Shown one piece after another: positions 1 to 7,929 of a DNA stretch of 35,105 bases. The DNA comes from Sulfuritalea sp. Lineage in GTDB: Bacteria > Pseudomonadota > Gammaproteobacteria > Burkholderiales > Rhodocyclaceae. Location: contig JADJQA010000042.1 in the NCBI GenBank assembly GCA_016712985.1, positions 1-35,105 on the forward strand, written 5' to 3'. The notes under the pieces are model-generated. The model was not told the origin of the DNA. It worked only from the letters and a program-made list of their open reading frames with translations, and ran no database searches. How positions within the stretch are numbered: the first letter of the stretch is position 1; every line of letters begins with the position of its first letter. A program made the position numbers and the translations under genes.

Positions 1-193
1 CTCGCTTGCGAGCAAAACGACGCGCAAAGGATAGAGCCAGAATGCCAACACAATTGCTGCTCGATAGCAACACCAGTTCTGGAGGTGACTTTCCAAAAGA
101 AAAGTATGCGGCAAGCCCAGTCCATGAGCATCGAAGCGACCGCAACCAAGGATGACAGGACACCAGCTTGCCTCCGAAACTCAGACGCTTCAT
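1..193 (-). CDS. Possible gene 5' part, running off the window
   Basis: An ATG at 193-191 overlaps the stop of the neighbouring YbjQ-like gene (TGA at 192-190) in the ATGA manner typical of coupled genes. The frame starts MKRLSF. No reading frame here looks convincingly protein-like over its whole length, and one alternative frame has a hydrophobic stretch, so an indel is likely, as in its neighbours. I do not recognise the product. The gene runs off the left edge. Support is only the overlap and orientation. Confidence 0.2.
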   Translation of the reverse strand, partial: MKRLSFGGKLVSCHPWLRSLRCSWTGLAAYFSFGKSPPELVLLSSSNCVGILALSFARRFARKR

Positions 194-518
194 CCATCAT
201 CAGGTACCACAGCCGTCCGCCCGCCGAAACCATCAACATTCCATTCTTTTCGCCCAGCACTTCGTAATCGAGATCGATGCCAACGACAACTTGGCACCAA
301 GTTCGCGCGCCTGTTCTGACAGTTCATCCAAGGCAATCTGCCGCGCCTTGCGAGGTTCCTTTCATACGTGCCCAGAGCGTCCTCCTACACGATGTACGGT
401 TACTGGCAAACATATCCCTGAGAATATCGGACCGAGAACAGCCTGCGCCCGCGACAACGCCGCAGTAACGAGTGATTTTCACCTTGCCCTCCATCGAAGG
501 AGTGGTAGTCAGTTCCAT
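190..518 (-). pseudogene. YbjQ/DUF74 heavy-metal-binding-like protein, frameshifted
   Basis: Translation from the ATG at 518-516 gives MELTTTPSMEGK then ITRYCGVV, the typical N-terminus of the YbjQ (DUF74/UPF0145) family. Other frames downstream give the family's later blocks: RQIALDELSEQA, then a block close to GIDLDYEVLGEKNGML, and an ending TAVVPDDG at 190. The 329-bp span equals about 109 codons, the family's normal length, but is not a multiple of three, so at least two indels break it. YbjQ proteins are small pentamer-forming proteins of unclear function, sometimes called heavy-metal binding. The gene is third in a leftward set after the WYL regulator and a 56-aa membrane protein. Whether it is truly dead or carries sequencing indels cannot be told here. 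Confidence 0.65.
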
Positions 519-601
519 AAATGTCCTCATTTCAAAATTATTGCGGGATGGGACCGGTACAACCCATTCACCTACCAAGTTGCGTCCTTGATGCTCAGGG
601 A

Positions 602-772
602 CTAGCCAATCTTCTTTGTCGTGACAAAGAATTTGACGACGAAATATATCGCGATGGCTAATAGGATTGAACCTCCGCCTCCAACAATATTCACCAAAAA
701 GAATATGTACAAGGCGACCAAAATGCATACGAGCTTTGGCAGCCCGAAAAAGAGCCTTACTGTCCCAAACAT
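602..772 (-). CDS. 56-aa two-helix membrane protein
   Basis: An intact short frame starts MFGTVRLFFGLPKL and ends FFVTTKKIG with TAG at 604-602. It has two strongly hydrophobic segments (about residues 13-29 and 35-51) separated by a glycine-rich turn (GGGGS), and a basic C-terminus, so it should be a helical-hairpin inner-membrane protein. It starts 8 bp after the stop of the WYL regulator and precedes the YbjQ-like gene, so all three are probably co-transcribed. No strong ribosome-binding site is visible, which suggests coupling to the upstream gene. Family unknown. It is one of few unbroken frames in this stretch, which supports it being real. Confidence 0.6.
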   Translation of the reverse strand: MFGTVRLFFGLPKLVCILVALYIFFLVNIVGGGGSILLAIAIYFVVKFFVTTKKIG

Positions 773-780
773 TCGTAAAT

Positions 781-1682
781 TTATCGACCACAGTCAACGT
801 ACCCGGTAAGTTCGCGCTCCATTTCAGCCTGTAACCCTTCGGGGCTGATGATGCGAATATGCGGTATCCAGTGTGAACAATGGGTGGCACCTGATTTGGA
901 TGCCCAACCTTGGCCGAGAACGATCAGGCCACCATCTTCAGTTCCTTCGATCACTTGATTGGCAATGAGATGGCGCCGTTTGAAGTACCCCGCTACCTCG
1001 CTTGGCAATCTTGAGCACGATCTCCTCTCTTCTCCTCGCCGAACCAGATGCCCTCCTCTTCCACGAGCACTCTGTCGATACTTGCATCGGGAGCGAAATG
1101 GGAGCCGAGTATTCGCAGGTTTTCGATGCGAGTAAACGCAAAAGTCTTTAGCTTGTCGCCATCACGTGCTGCCAGGTACCAGATGCCTTTATGGTTCATC
1201 AGTTTGTGCGGCGCCAGGGACACGTATTTCTTGCTGCTCTCATCCTTGGTGTAGCTGATAGCGATATGGCGGCGGGCAATGATCGCCTGCTCCAGTTGCC
1301 GGAACAGGGGTTCCTTCCCGGCGAGATCCTCGTAGTTGTGCCCCTTGACCAGAAGCGCTGACTGCATCCGGGTGTCGAAGATATCGCGCAGAAAATCATC
1401 CGAGAGCGAAGGAAACAGCCCCCGCACCCCGGCCAGACAGGCGAAACGTTCAACGTCCCGCGTAGTCAATTTACCGAGAAAAGTCGGGTCAAGATGATAG
1501 AGACCTTCAGTCTTCTGCAACGGCAGATAGGCAAAGCGCACGTTTAGGGTCACGCTGACCGTGCGCAGAGTTGACACCAAACTCTTCGGCCAAGGAGCGC
1601 GGATCGAGCTTGCCCTGATTCAGCTTTTGACCAGCATCTGGGCCAAGCGATAAACGAAGGTGTCGTGGTTGTCACAAGCCAT
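781..1682 (-). pseudogene. WYL-domain transcriptional regulator (BrxR/CapW-like), frameshifted
   Basis: Reading from the ATG at 1682-1680 across frames restores a regulator of about 300 aa. The N-terminal winged helix is broken near 1560-1625 (MACDNHDTFVYRLAQMLV, then SLAEEFGVN and the start of an LRTV-x-RDL-like recognition helix). The central WYL domain is readable in one frame (993-1580) with the diagnostic GIWYLAARD. The C-terminal WCX-like domain lies in another frame (EVAGYFKRRHL to ERELTGYV), broken near 1005 and probably near 900. Length and layout match the BrxR/CapW group, which repress phage-defence operons from inverted repeats. The 1731-1800 inverted repeat lies just upstream, between this gene and a divergent one. 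The family is clear; its targets are inferred. Nearly all domains survive, so recent indels or sequencing errors fit better than old decay. Confidence 0.75.
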
Positions 1683-1730
1683 AGCTACACCAATTGATGG
1701 ATTGATTTGGTCAAGTATCTGCGGTGACGA

Positions 1731-1800
1731 TGACAGGCTGTGTCGTTTTACTGGCCGAAGGAAATAATCCAAGCAGTTTCAGAAACGACACGACCTGTCA
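1731..1800. promoter_or_regulatory. 18-bp inverted repeat, candidate WYL-regulator operator
   Basis: The left arm TGACAGGCTGTGTCGTTT (1731-1748) and right arm AAACGACACGACCTGTCA (1783-1800) are inverted copies matching at 16 of 18 positions, with a 34-bp spacer. Arm starts are 52 bp apart, close to five helical turns, so both could sit on one DNA face. The repeat lies in the gap between the leftward WYL regulator and the rightward gene at 1816; the right arm ends 15 bp before that ATG. This fits repression of both directions, as known for BrxR/CapW proteins. A hairpin is possible but the loop is long. Confidence 0.6.
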
Positions 1801-1815
1801 CTGCACAACTTCATC

Positions 1816-2019
1816 ATGGCTTCACGTACAACACGAAGGAGCTATGAAATATTTTGGACATTCCTGATGATGACTGGCCTGGCACTTGTATTCGCACAAC
1901 TGGGAGCATATTCGGTTCTGGTCGCGGTGCTTGCTGGTGGATTGAAACTCGCGCTTCTCATAATCGCGGGGCTTGTAATCGCAATCCTGTGGAGAAAAAT
2001 GTTTCAGAAGAACTCTTGA
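1816..2019 (+). CDS. 67-aa small membrane protein
   Basis: The frame MASRTTRRSYEIFWTF... has a basic N-terminus, two hydrophobic helices (about residues 13-33 and 36-59) and a basic C-terminal tail (WRKMFQKNS), so it is a probable inner-membrane hairpin. It is the first rightward gene after the inverted repeat, and its ATG is so close to the repeat that a bound repressor would block initiation. There is no clear Shine-Dalgarno sequence; the message may be leaderless or start further down. It resembles in build, though not obviously in sequence, the 56-aa protein encoded leftward on the other side of the operator. Family unknown. Confidence 0.5.
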   Translation: MASRTTRRSYEIFWTFLMMTGLALVFAQLGAYSVLVAVLAGGLKLALLIIAGLVIAILWRKMFQKNS

Positions 2020-2100
2020 TAAAGCATATCTCAATACCGCTTCAGGCGCATAATTTCAGCCACAAAAATTCACCCAATAACAAACGCACAAAGGCTCCTC

Positions 2101-2908
2101 ATGGTTGCCGCAGCAATTCCCTCGCCGGTGCTGGCGGTTCTTAGCGCAATGGCACAAGCTGTTCAGTTGCTCTACGGAATGGGTGGCGATATCAATGACT
2201 GGCTGGACAAGCATATTGAGAATATGAAGGGTTCCGAGAATCCGACGATCTCCCGATCTGGCCGGGTTCGGAAAATGGCGAAGCTCGGCTTCGGTCTCGG
2301 CTATATAACCCCAGTCATAGTCATTTCCGTCGGACAACTTCTGCTCGGAAACACGCTGGCAGCAATGGCTACGGTCGCTACTGCGGCAACCCTATCGAAT
2401 CCGGTCGCGATGACCTGCGCCGCCATTGGGGCGATCTACTATGGCTGGGGTGCCCTGTCCGATGTTGAACGCAATGAAATGCTCGAAAAGCTGAGCAAGG
2501 GGCTAGAAGTAGGGATTGCGCTGATCTCATCCATTGTTGGCTTTATTGTCGACAAGACCAAAGAGTTTCTAAGCTCGAAGAACTTTGAGGAGATGAAGCA
2601 ATACATCAGTAATGCAGCGGGAGTATTCGGAAGGACGCTCGGTGACGTGACTCACAAGCTTACTGACATCGTTTCCGATACCCTGGACACCGTCGGCAGG
2701 AAAACCGGCGAAATCGCAACGAATGCTGGTCAAGTACTCGGCAAGACCAGCGGGCACTGGTGAAGCTTTCGTTTCCGCAAAACAGGCGGGCGCAAAGGTT
2801 GCTAACAGCACCCTAGCAGCGCTTGATCTGAATGGGGATGGAAAAGTGGACATTGAAGACTTCAAGCTAGCCCTCAAGAGAAAGACCGAAAGCAAACCGA
2901 GTACCTGA
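2101..2908 (+). pseudogene. Hydrophobic membrane protein with C-terminal EF-hand-like loop, one frameshift
   Basis: The frame from ATG 2101 runs to a stop at 2763. Removing one G near 2752 (GGG to GG) joins it smoothly to a second frame (SGTGEAFVSAKQAG...) ending at 2908, giving about 268 aa. The protein has a hydrophobic N-terminal segment, a long Gly/Ala/Thr-rich hydrophobic region (about residues 68-120, including LLLGNTLAAMATVATAATL and MTCAAIGAIYYGW), a third helix near 140-150, an amphipathic stretch with repeated TxxxGxT spacing, then DLNGDGKVDIEDF. The last matches the calcium-loop pattern of EF-hand/dockerin motifs, with acidic or polar residues at loop positions 1, 3, 5, 9 and 12. 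Pore-forming or membrane-scaffold roles are possible but unproven. It is second in the set behind the WYL operator. Family not recognised. Confidence 0.55.
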
Positions 2909-2954
2909 CGGGTCGACTGTTTCTATCCACATTCTTAGGTTCGGAAGGTATCCC

Positions 2955-3846
2955 ATGCACGATACAAGGTTGCAGCCTGGCGTACAAACGCCAGCATGGA
3001 TTGGCATCGCCATATGGCCCCTGATTGCTGCGGTCGTCGGGCTATTGACACTCAACATTGCTACTCTGACCAATGATGCGGTCCATTCGACGGGATATAG
3101 CTTGCTTGAAAGAACGCTCGGGGTTGCTCTGTCAGCGGTGCTATTGGGGACATTCTGGCTAACAGCCCCGTTCGTAAGAAAAGGGCTGAAATCGATGTTA
3201 CAAGAACAATGCGCTCGAGAGAGAGACGCCCTACATGCATCAAATGCGATTCTTTCAGGCGAGCGAGACAGCGTGACTAAGAAACACAATGAATTGGATG
3301 AACGGCATCGAGCGCTTTCGAACGAACACGCTGGCCTCCAAGGAAAGCACAAGAAATTGGAAGTGGATCATGCTGTCCTCGAAGGAAACCACAAGAAATT
3401 GACGACGGATCATGATGGCCTGAAGGCCCAGTCCATGAAACGGGCGCAAGTTGCGCGGGCAACCTCGCAACGAATTGATCGAAAGTTGCTACCGTTGGCG
3501 CACGAGGGGTCTCTCTCAGGTTTCTTCCACGAATTGCGCCCCTCGCGGGTGCCGCCGTAACGCTGGGGTATTGGCGTGGGATATTGCTGACCTCTGTGAC
3601 ACGATGAAGGCTTTGGACGAGCTAGACGTCGCGTTCGGCCAGCCCCATTCAGGCCAAGGGAAGGTTTGTGGCTTGACCGTGCCGAAGTGGAATTACGAAC
3701 GCCGAGTCCCTTATCGCTTTTCCGCCGTCTTCTTTCCCGGCTTGCTGCCTGAGCCACCAATCTTCCCGTGGCTGCAATTCCCCGACCCGATCAAACAACT
3801 CAAACACTGTCAGGCCAAGCGCATTGGCACCACTCGATGGCATTGA
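2955..3846 (+). pseudogene. Two-helix membrane protein with His-Leu heptad coiled coil, frameshifted
   Basis: ATG 2955 follows a GGAAGG ribosome-binding site. Two transmembrane helices (about residues 14-36 and 53-74) lead into a long coiled coil. Residues 111-159 are seven successive heptads of the form H-x-x-L-x-x-x, with His at 111, 118, 125, 132, 139, 146 and 153 and Leu three residues after each. Past residue 173 the frame degrades: one shift near 3475 restores KVATVGARGV and APLAGAAVTLG, a second near 3566 restores VLAWDIADLCDTMKALDELD and GKVCGLTVP. A third hydrophobic segment is thus likely in the intact protein. The 3' end is uncertain: the last frame stops at 3846, but sequence past about 3690 may belong only to the converging XRE gene. 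Family unknown. Confidence 0.5.
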
Positions 3847-3994
3847 GCGTCGGATTCGCCCGCCCATTCTCAATCCTGCTCAGGTACGTCTGATCGAAGC
3901 CGCACCGTTCCCCGAACACGACCTGGCTCAGGCCAGTCTGTAGGCGTGGCTCTCGAATACAAGCACCGAGTTGTTTGGAAAGTAGGGAAGTCAC
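3649..3994 (-). pseudogene. XRE-family HTH regulator, frameshifted
   Basis: The ATG at 3994-3992 opens a Cro/C1-type helix-turn-helix: LGACIRE, TGLSQVVFGERCGFDQTYLSRIE, GRANPTLNAIE. An indel near 3838 then shifts into the frame reading NALGLTVFELFDRV, the usual end of this domain. Such proteins are often 70-80 aa; here the frame continues to 3649, which may be read-through into the tail of the converging 2955 gene. It sits between the His-coil protein and the zinc-ribbon protein and could regulate either. In the HTH core the two halves match the family closely, so the break looks recent or artefactual. Confidence 0.7.
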
Positions 3995-4110
3995 ATCGCG
4001 AACTTTCCGCGATATGCTCTAATTCACATAAACACTAATTCGTTATTTGCCGACTTGTTGTCGGCCATGAAAAACGCGTTTGCAGTGACCGATATTCAAA
4101 GGTAATCGCG

Positions 4111-4656
4111 ATGAAGTGTCCCACCTGTGGGGCCACTCTCCAGGTTCAATCTAACCAAGATCAATTTTCTTGTGCCCCTATTGCGGATCAGCGCTAACCC
4201 GTGGCGCGGCACGGTGGAACCGTCGCACTAATTGTCGAGGGGATAAGCAAAGTCCAAGTCGGAACTGACAAGACTGCTGCAGAGTTGGCGTTAGTCAGAC
4301 TTAGAAATGAACTCGCTGAAAACGCCCTTGCAATGGAGAGTCATATGGAGTCTATGCCGCCCCCTTACGAGCCCGAGATCGCGCCTGGGTTGACCAATAG
4401 CGAATTCGGGTTTCTGCTCGGTGGAGCGGCTTTGGCCTTCGGCGCTATGACGCTGAGTATCTTCTTGGCACTAATAGTCTCCGCTGTTTTCGTTTTCGCT
4501 GTCCGCGCCCTCAGATCCGATCGCCTACGAATAGTTGCCCATAAGAATGAATCCAGCCGTCGGGCTTCCGAAGCACTACATCAAGAGTTCAATAGCAAAT
4601 TGGTTGCACTATATGAGCAGAATATGTCAGTCGAGCACAATCGAAAAATAGAATAA
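4111..4656 (+). pseudogene. Zinc-ribbon membrane protein with coiled region, internal stop and indels
   Basis: ATG 4111 gives MKCPTCGATLQV, then in shifted frames SCxPYCGSALT, a zinc ribbon of two Cys pairs. The frame is lost near 4179 and regained near 4198, leaving an in-frame TAA at 4195-4197. From 4201 it reads ARHGGTVAL, KVQVGTDKTAAELALVRL, a pattern I associate with small zinc-ribbon proteins of unknown function. One or two hydrophobic helices follow (about 4399-4510), then a charged helical tail ending KIE at 4656. Two compensating indels in 20 bp are enough to break an otherwise full 181-aa protein. An alternative is that a short form starts at GTG 4201. Nearby genes are also membrane proteins, so it may belong with them. 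Confidence 0.5.
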
Positions 4657-4734
4657 TCGTCGGTTCTTCGCAGTGCAGATCAGATCCAACGTCCGTGCCT
4701 GCAACAAAACCACGCATGACGTAAGTTGAAACAA

Positions 4735-4779
4735 GAGCCTTCGGCGACGCTATGGGCTCAATAAACTAGAAAGCGTCGC
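4735..4779 (+). ncRNA. Candidate H-type RNA pseudoknot in leader
   Basis: Two stems interlock. S1 pairs GAGCCT (4735-4740) with GGGCTC (4754-4759), including one U-G pair. S2 pairs GCGACGCT (4744-4751), lying in the S1 loop, with AGCGTCGC (4772-4779), all eight pairs perfect. The loops are 3 nt (4741-4743), 2 nt (4752-4753) and a 12-nt A-rich loop (4760-4771, AATAAACTAGAA). These lengths suit an H-type pseudoknot, in which the A-rich third loop crosses S1. The intrinsic terminator at 4788-4831 follows 8 nt later, and the 4853 gene after that. A riboswitch or attenuator leader, or a small RNA with its own terminator, would both fit. I could not match it to preQ1, SAM-II or SAH riboswitch consensus. 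Confidence 0.4.
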
Positions 4780-4787
4780 ACCACTCT

Positions 4788-4831
4788 GAAAGCCCCGTTG
4801 GCCATCTCGGTCGCGGGGCTTTCGCTTTTTT
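4788..4831 (+). terminator. Intrinsic terminator/attenuator
   Basis: GAAAGCCCCG (4788-4797) pairs perfectly with CGGGGCTTTC (4814-4823) around a 16-nt loop, and a run of six T (4826-4831) follows after two bases. It ends transcription from the zinc-ribbon gene side or attenuates entry into the 4853 gene, which begins 21 bp later. Confidence 0.75.
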
Positions 4832-4852
4832 CAACGCCAACTTGGAGACACT

Positions 4853-5085
4853 ATGTTCAAGAACACCGTGCTCGCCAATTCAATCCTCATGTCCTGCGCC
4901 CTACTCTCTGCCTTGGTCGCCGTGGTGATCAGCACGGCTACATGGTCGTCGTCGAGTCAGGCGACAGCGTGGATGCCCTGGAGAAGGAAATACTCTCCAT
5001 CAAGGGTGAGTCCTACCGGCGCAAGGAGGCCCAGGAACACGCGGCCGCGAAATCCAAAAAGCGAAAGGCAAAGGGGACACCGTGA
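4853..5085 (+). pseudogene. Small protein with one hydrophobic helix and basic tail, frameshifted
   Basis: ATG 4853 follows a GGAG ribosome-binding site and starts MFKNTVLANSILMSCALLSALVAVVIS, a signal-anchor-like helix. Near 4930 the coding pattern moves to the other frame (VVVESGDSVDALEKEILSIKG, then a Lys/Arg/Ala-rich tail KSKKRKAKGTP) and stops with TGA at 5083-5085. That stop overlaps the GTG start of the next gene by four bases, strong support for the second frame. One missing base would give about 77 aa. It is the first gene after the terminator/attenuator. Product unknown. Confidence 0.45.
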
Positions 5086-5294
5086 CACGCCATCATCAAC
5101 CCTCCGGACTGAATCGCGGACTCGAACTGCTGATCGATTCACACTGGTCCCCGGAACAGGCGATGGCGGTCGTCGAACTGCTTGATGATCTGCGCGACCG
5201 AATCTGGGCGCACTACGAATTCACTTTGATGACCCAGTTCCGCGAGGACCGCGTCACCCGCCACGACCTCGAGATCACCGATCCGCCGTTCTGA
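5082..5294 (+). CDS. 70-aa hypothetical protein
   Basis: The GTG start overlaps the upstream stop (GTGA), indicating translational coupling. The protein is acidic and mostly helical, with the core LLIDSHWSPEQAMAVVELLDDLRDRIWAHY. The pattern of a short linker, then an amphipathic helix with a DLRDRIW end, resembles small accessory proteins I have seen annotated as hypothetical in beta- and gammaproteobacterial mobile regions, but I cannot name a family. Its frame is intact. It may be an accessory protein for the nuclease encoded 34 bp downstream. Confidence 0.6.
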   Translation: MTRHHQPSGLNRGLELLIDSHWSPEQAMAVVELLDDLRDRIWAHYEFTLMTQFREDRVTRHDLEITDPPF

Positions 5295-5318
5295 CCGGTT
5301 TCAAATCCTGCATCTCTC

Positions 5319-5337
5319 GGGGGCCAACGTGGCCCCC
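5319..5337 (+). other. GC-rich hairpin over the nuclease start
   Basis: GGGGGCCA (5319-5326) pairs perfectly with TGGCCCCC (5330-5337) around the 3-nt loop ACG. The GTG at 5329-5331, the most upstream plausible start of the nuclease, lies in the loop and 3' arm, so the hairpin would hide the start codon. There is no T run, so it is a poor terminator; it may dampen translation of the nuclease. Confidence 0.45.
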
Positions 5338-6116
5338 ATTTCGCCTACTCCGTCCCCGCTTCTCGCCGCCAAATTACGCCGCCATTTACCGCCGCCAGAT
5401 TTCTACGAATCTGCGACCCGGCAACACTGGTTCAAGCGCAAACAGATCCGGGTTCAAGTCAACGCCAGTGGTGTTGACACTACCGGGTTTTTCGATGAGG
5501 TCGCGGTCACCCTCGGCCGCAACCTGCCCGTATTGAAAGATGTTCTGGAACGTGTTCGCTGGGCACAGCAGAAGGAGTATGCGAGCACCACAATTCATCT
5601 CGACAAGAGGCCCGAACAAGAAGTGTGCGCGATAACCGCATTTTGTCAGCAGTTGTATGAGTTCTCCTTCGTTGCCAAACGCTTTCACAACCGCCCACAA
5701 AACAATATCCGACTGATCGTGCAAACCGCACCCGCGATTCGTAGGTTCTTCGACGGCGAGTGGCTCGAATGGTATGCCCTGATGAGTTGCCTGCAATACG
5801 CCAAACAACGCAAGAAGAGCTTTTCCTGCGCGCGCAACCTCGACATCAAACTGCAAAACGATGAGAGCTCTGAACTCGACGTTTTCCTGCTGATTGATGG
5901 CAACCAGCCGATCTGCATCGAATGCAAGACCGGTGAATTCCGCCAGACATCGACAAATACCTGAAACTGCGCAAGCTCCTGGGAATCAACGGCAACAACT
6001 TCATCATGTGCATCACGGGTCTGACCGAGGAGCATGCCAAGGGACTGACCGCCATGTACGGCCTGACTTTCACCAACGAAGTAAATCTGGCCACCCAACT
6101 TGCCCGGCTCTTTTGA
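5329..6116 (+). pseudogene. PD-(D/E)XK nuclease with DUF1887/Card1-like core, one frameshift
   Basis: The frame from GTG 5329 reads to a stop at 5964, but one missing base near 5946 (CAG-GACATC expected) restores RQDIDKYLKLRKLLG and an ending TQLARLF at 6116, giving about 262 aa. The C-terminal half carries the nuclease core: FFDGEWLEWYAL (Glu helix), SSELDVFLLIDG (Asp), then CIECKTG (ExK). This spacing resembles the DUF1887 nuclease domain of Card1/Can2, activated by cyclic oligoadenylate. The N-terminal 140 or so residues do not look like a CARF Rossmann domain and I do not recognise them. There is no CRISPR array here. It is the last gene of a three-gene set and borders prfC. A defence or mobile-element nuclease is likely; the trigger is unknown. 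The start is uncertain. Confidence 0.6.
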
Positions 6117-6253
6117 CTTCCTGCCTCAAGCTTCTGCATCGAAGGCATATGTGAATTCGGAATTCCCTGGTACTTCGTGGCAGCCCTGGTGTTCAACGAT
6201 TGGCCCGAAGGGAACGCGTCGCCGGGTAATGGCAGCGCACGCTGCCAGCACCG

Positions 6254-6259
6254 TATAAT
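6254..6259 (+). promoter_or_regulatory. Candidate -10 box for prfC
   Basis: A perfect TATAAT lies 32 bp before the prfC start codon in the context GTATAATCGCGG. The -35 position (about 6231-6236, GGCAGC) is weak, so this would be an unbalanced sigma-70 promoter. Confidence 0.45.
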
Positions 6260-6291
6260 CGCGGCCCTTTGCAACGAAATCCCCTGCCGCC

Positions 6292-7874
<1,583 letters not shown>

Positions 7875-7929
7875 CCTTGACCGGGTATCAGGTATTCCAC
7901 ATCCGTGGAGCCGGCCGCCCCGCTCAGAC

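Noticed and set aside
3285..3431. The His-rich coil as a metal-storage His tract
   Set aside because: The histidines are never adjacent and keep strict heptad spacing with Leu, so a coiled-coil core explains them better.
4735..4779. Assignment of the pseudoknot to preQ1, SAM-II or SAH riboswitches
   Set aside because: Stem lengths and the conserved loop bases I recall for those classes do not match.
4798..4852. Start of the 4853-region protein at TTG 4798
   Set aside because: That codon lies inside the terminator hairpin; the ATG at 4853 has a ribosome-binding site and a signal-anchor sequence.
6177..6290. Extension of the second prfC frame upstream of the RF3 start
   Set aside because: The RF3 N-terminus lies in the other frame from 6292; the upstream part is the promoter region and reads as low-complexity Arg/Ala.
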